A DNA stretch of 64,000 nucleotides from Flagellimonas olearia (GTDB lineage Bacteria; Bacteroidota; Bacteroidia; Flavobacteriales; Flavobacteriaceae), in the NCBI RefSeq assembly GCF_009184425.1, contig NZ_WELG01000001.1, positions 1 through 64,000 on the forward strand, read 5' to 3'. The notes under the pieces were generated by a model. It saw nothing but the letters and a program-made list of their open reading frames with translations. It did no database searches and was not told the origin of the DNA. Positions 62,162 to 64,000 of the stretch are shown in pieces (the stretch's first letter is position 1; every line of letters begins with the position of its first letter). Both the position numbers and the translations under genes were made by a program.

Positions 62162-62653
62162 TTACTTGCCATCAGGAATAAAATCCAAGGCAATTCCATT
62201 GATGCAGTGTCTTTTTCCTGTGGTCTTTTTAGGCCCATCATCAAAAACGTGGCCTAAATGTCCGCCACAGGTGGCACAATGTTCCTCTATTCGGGTAACA
62301 CCGTACGAGTTGTCTTCTTCATAGGCCACATTTCCTTCAATCTCACGGTCAAAGCTGGGCCAACCGGTACCGGACCTATATTTGTTTTCACTTCGGAAAA
62401 CCGGGGTGCCGCAACCTGCGCAGACATAGGTTCCCTTTTCTTTGTTTTCCAAAAGGTCGCTGGTAAATGCATTTTCGGTAGCCGCTTTACGGAGCACATA
62501 ATATTCCACTTCTGTAAGCTCTGCTTTCCACTCCGCATCGGTTTTGGTTACCTTATAGGCGACCTCTTTTTCGGATTCATTTTTCTTTTCCTGCGATATG
62601 CCCTTGCACCCTAAACAGGCTAGAAAGGCCACCAAAAACAATTTTTTTCCCAT
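62162..62653 (-). CDS. msrB: exported lipoprotein MsrB
   Basis: A 163-residue MsrB with a lipoprotein signal MGKKLFLVAFLACLGCKG (modified Cys13 or Cys16). Zinc pairs CAGCGTPVF and CATCGGHLGHVF, the GWPSFDREI substrate loop and catalytic Cys in GKRHCINGIALDF are all present. It repairs oxidised methionine in envelope proteins. With the cytoplasmic paralogue downstream this gives one enzyme per compartment from one operon. Confidence 0.92.
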   Translation of the reverse strand: MGKKLFLVAFLACLGCKGISQEKKNESEKEVAYKVTKTDAEWKAELTEVEYYVLRKAATENAFTSDLLENKEKGTYVCAGCGTPVFRSENKYRSGTGWPSFDREIEGNVAYEEDNSYGVTRIEEHCATCGGHLGHVFDDGPKKTTGKRHCINGIALDFIPDGK

Positions 62654-62700
62654 TTTTCTGACTCTTTTAATGAATAGACGCAGTTTTGGCAGTATCCTTT

Positions 62701-62708
62701 CAAAAATA
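62701..62708 (-). promoter_or_regulatory. -7 box of the msrB-msrB-DUF1572 operon
   Basis: TATTTTTG on the minus strand is an exact TAnnTTTG match about 48 bases before the ATG at 62653. A -33 TTG is not seen because the spacing falls inside the adjacent terminator hairpin. Confidence 0.4.
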
Positions 62709-62719
62709 CCATAAAAAGA

Positions 62720-62747
62720 AAAAGTCCCTTCGGAGAAAGGGACTTTT
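62720..62747 (-). terminator. intrinsic terminator of the collagen-like lipoprotein gene
   Basis: Stem aaaagtccctt / aagggactttt (62720-62730, 62737-62747), loop cggaga, with T-runs on both strands. It lies 22 bases past the stop of the minus-strand gene and probably separates it from the msrB operon. Confidence 0.88.
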
Positions 62748-62769
62748 ATTCATATTGCGGACTGGAAAA

Positions 62770-63348
62770 TTACTGTAGTTCCAATTTCTTCACTTGGTCT
62801 TCGCCAATACCCAAGGAGGACATTACATTTTCAATATTTGAGGTATCCATTTTTGAGGCATCGGCATATTCACTGGGGATAAAGACAATCCTGAAAAGTT
62901 GGTTGTCCGTAAAATCCGTGCTTAGGGTGGAAAGGTCAAAATTTCCATCGATGAACAGTTCCACATCTACATAGGTATGCTCAAAAACATATTGTATGGT
63001 GCCTTCGGGCAGAAAATAGTTTTGTGGAATCTGGCTCCAAACGTCGGCAGTGCTGCCATCATCCAAATCCACGGTTCCGGTATATCGATACACCAAAACG
63101 GCATCTTCCGGAATGGTCTCAAAATCGGTGACGTCACCATAATTGATCAAGGTGCTGAAGAGATTGGCATCTCCATCATAGTCAAAATTTATTCCATCCA
63201 CTTCCACTACTTGTCCTTGGATGCCGTCAAGACCGTCCAAACCGTCCAGGCCATCAAATCCATCCCGGCCAGGAGGGCCTTCTGGGCCTTCGCAGGCAAC
63301 GGTGAACAAGACTATAAAAGCGCCAATAATTGTGTTGAATTTATTCAT
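62770..63348 (-). CDS. collagen-like-repeat lipoprotein
   Basis: A protein of about 192 residues with a lipoprotein signal MNKFNTIIGAFIVLFTVAC (Cys19). Directly after come eight to nine Gly-X-Y triplets: GPE GPP GRD GFD GLD GLD GLD GIQ GQV. The rest is a compact beta-rich domain with FDYDGDANLF and YRYTGTVDLDDGSTADVW. ATG at 63348 is chosen because upstream ATGs (63408, 63375) give no signal peptide. Surface or periplasmic function is unknown; collagen-like repeats in Bacteroidota lipoproteins are often variable in length. Confidence 0.78.
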   Translation of the reverse strand: MNKFNTIIGAFIVLFTVACEGPEGPPGRDGFDGLDGLDGLDGIQGQVVEVDGINFDYDGDANLFSTLINYGDVTDFETIPEDAVLVYRYTGTVDLDDGSTADVWSQIPQNYFLPEGTIQYVFEHTYVDVELFIDGNFDLSTLSTDFTDNQLFRIVFIPSEYADASKMDTSNIENVMSSLGIGEDQVKKLELQ

Positions 63349-63505
63349 GATTCTTGGTTTTTGATTTGAATTCATCAGGTTTCTTTTTTCATCAAAATCA
63401 AAAAGCATTCCATTTTTTCACCAAGTACAATTTTCTTCGAAAGGATTTGATGAAAATCGTAATCTTGGCCAAGAAGTATTATATTGTGAATACTAAAACA
63501 CAAAT

Positions 63506-64000
63506 ATGTCCAAGGTAGTTGCCCATAGTTTGTTCACGGAGTTTGATATTGACCTTTTTAAGGCGGGAAAACATTTTCGATTGTATGAAAAATTGGGATC
63601 CCACCTTACGGAAGTGGCAGGTGAAAAGGGCACTTACTTTGCGGTTTGGGCGCCATCGGCAAAATCCGTGTCGGTCATTGGGGATTTCAACCATTGGAAC
63701 GCCGATGAACATAAACTCAATGTCCGTTGGGATTCCAGTGGTATTTGGGAGGGATTTATCCCCGGGGTTGACCAAGGCACCAAGTACAAGTACAAAATAC
63801 GGTCGCACAACAATGACATTTCGACCGAAAAGGCGGATCCCTTTGCCCGGTATTGCGAGCAACCACCCAAAACGGCTTCCATGGTCTGGAATGCAGAACA
63901 CAACTGGAAGGATAAAAAATGGATGGACGAACGGGAAAAACACAATGGGTTGGACAGACCTTATTCCGTTTACGAGGTGCATTTGGGTTCTTGGCGAAAA
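63506..64000 (+). CDS. glgB: 1,4-alpha-glucan branching enzyme, 5' part only
   Basis: An open frame from ATG 63506 to the right edge encodes 165 residues with no stop in the window. It starts MSKVVAHSLFTEFDIDLF and has the N-terminal carbohydrate-binding (CBM48) pattern: TYFAVWAPSAKSVSVIGDFNHWN, WEGFIPGVDQGTKYKYKI, and ADPFARYCEQPPKTAS, then YSVYEVHLGSWRK, the start of the GH13 catalytic domain. This is characteristic of GlgB, which makes alpha-1,6 branches in glycogen. Catalytic residues lie beyond the window. The preceding 157 bases hold an imperfect -7 (TATATTGTG) near 63480. Confidence 0.93.
   Translation, partial: MSKVVAHSLFTEFDIDLFKAGKHFRLYEKLGSHLTEVAGEKGTYFAVWAPSAKSVSVIGDFNHWNADEHKLNVRWDSSGIWEGFIPGVDQGTKYKYKIRSHNNDISTEKADPFARYCEQPPKTASMVWNAEHNWKDKKWMDEREKHNGLDRPYSVYEVHLGSWRK

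Overview
The window looks like a chromosomal segment of a marine-type Flavobacteriaceae member (Bacteroidota), possibly close to Muricauda/Allomuricauda; the genus is a guess. Three things support the family. Candidate promoters fit the Bacteroidota sigma signature (-7 TAnnTTTG, -33 TTG), with no clear Shine-Dalgarno dependence. The gene content includes family-typical proteins: a TonB receptor with a carboxypeptidase-regulatory-like N-domain, DUF6090, DUF6048/DUF6452 beside rlmD, DUF6515, BshC for bacillithiol, and many lipoproteins and small outer-membrane barrels. The gene order, with many head-to-tail overlaps, is that of a compact core genome. I see no prophage, insertion sequence, CRISPR array, tRNA or plasmid gene. 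Apart from the end of an rRNA operon at the left edge, the window is nearly all protein-coding, and no gene-free stretch exceeds 300 bases.

Layout. 1-70: 3' end of 5S rRNA and its terminator. 129-7218: hemolysin-III membrane protein, a cadherin-like lipoprotein, a ZIP metal transporter and an RlmL-like rRNA methyltransferase firing from a symmetric divergent promoter, then the rlmD/DUF6452/DUF6048 block. 7309-16356: ornithine aminotransferase, an exported LD-carboxypeptidase, an exported CarboxypepD_reg-like protein, an M14 zinc carboxypeptidase, BshC and beta-phosphoglucomutase. 16601-21177: guaA followed by three overlapping genes (LysM/periplasmic-binding-fold protein, OsmC, an HExxH DUF922 protein), closed by a palindromic element. 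21302-27994: sulfatase, KtrB/TrkH-type potassium channel subunit, DUF6090, several small genes and an exported TIM-barrel isomerase. 28044-32267: pyrG, yidC and a DUF6515 protein. 32535-37650: a four-domain fasciclin lipoprotein behind an operator-like array, mnmA, a nitronate-monooxygenase-like flavoprotein and small unknowns.

37662-45204: a six-gene minus-strand operon (SpoIIM-like, membrane protein, DUF4129, DUF4350, MoxR ATPase, DUF58), with RDD and TRIC-channel genes divergent from it. 45427-49738: an outer-membrane barrel / DoxX / TonB-receptor operon preceded by three phased palindromic sites and an intrinsic terminator in the leader. 49768-56951: lipoprotein cyclophilin and Nudix CoA-pyrophosphatase with overlapping divergent start codons, PlsC, an ECF sigma factor with a membrane partner, an AbgB-like amidohydrolase, NDH-2 and XerD. 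57178-61084: three small barrels, aroQ, DUF3817 and lpdA. 61205-64000: DUF1572, two msrB genes, a collagen-like lipoprotein and the start of glgB, which runs off the right edge.

No obvious new defence or mobile system is present. The most interesting signals are regulatory: a GTTTAAC array at the fasciclin promoter, a triple TTAAC..GTTAA operator plus attenuator-like hairpin before the TonB operon, the face-to-face -7 boxes between the ZIP and rlmL genes, and -7 boxes so close to the guaA, rlmD and ndh start codons that leaderless transcripts are predicted. Among proteins, the LysM/periplasmic-binding protein coupled to guaA and the MoxR membrane operon deserve most attention.
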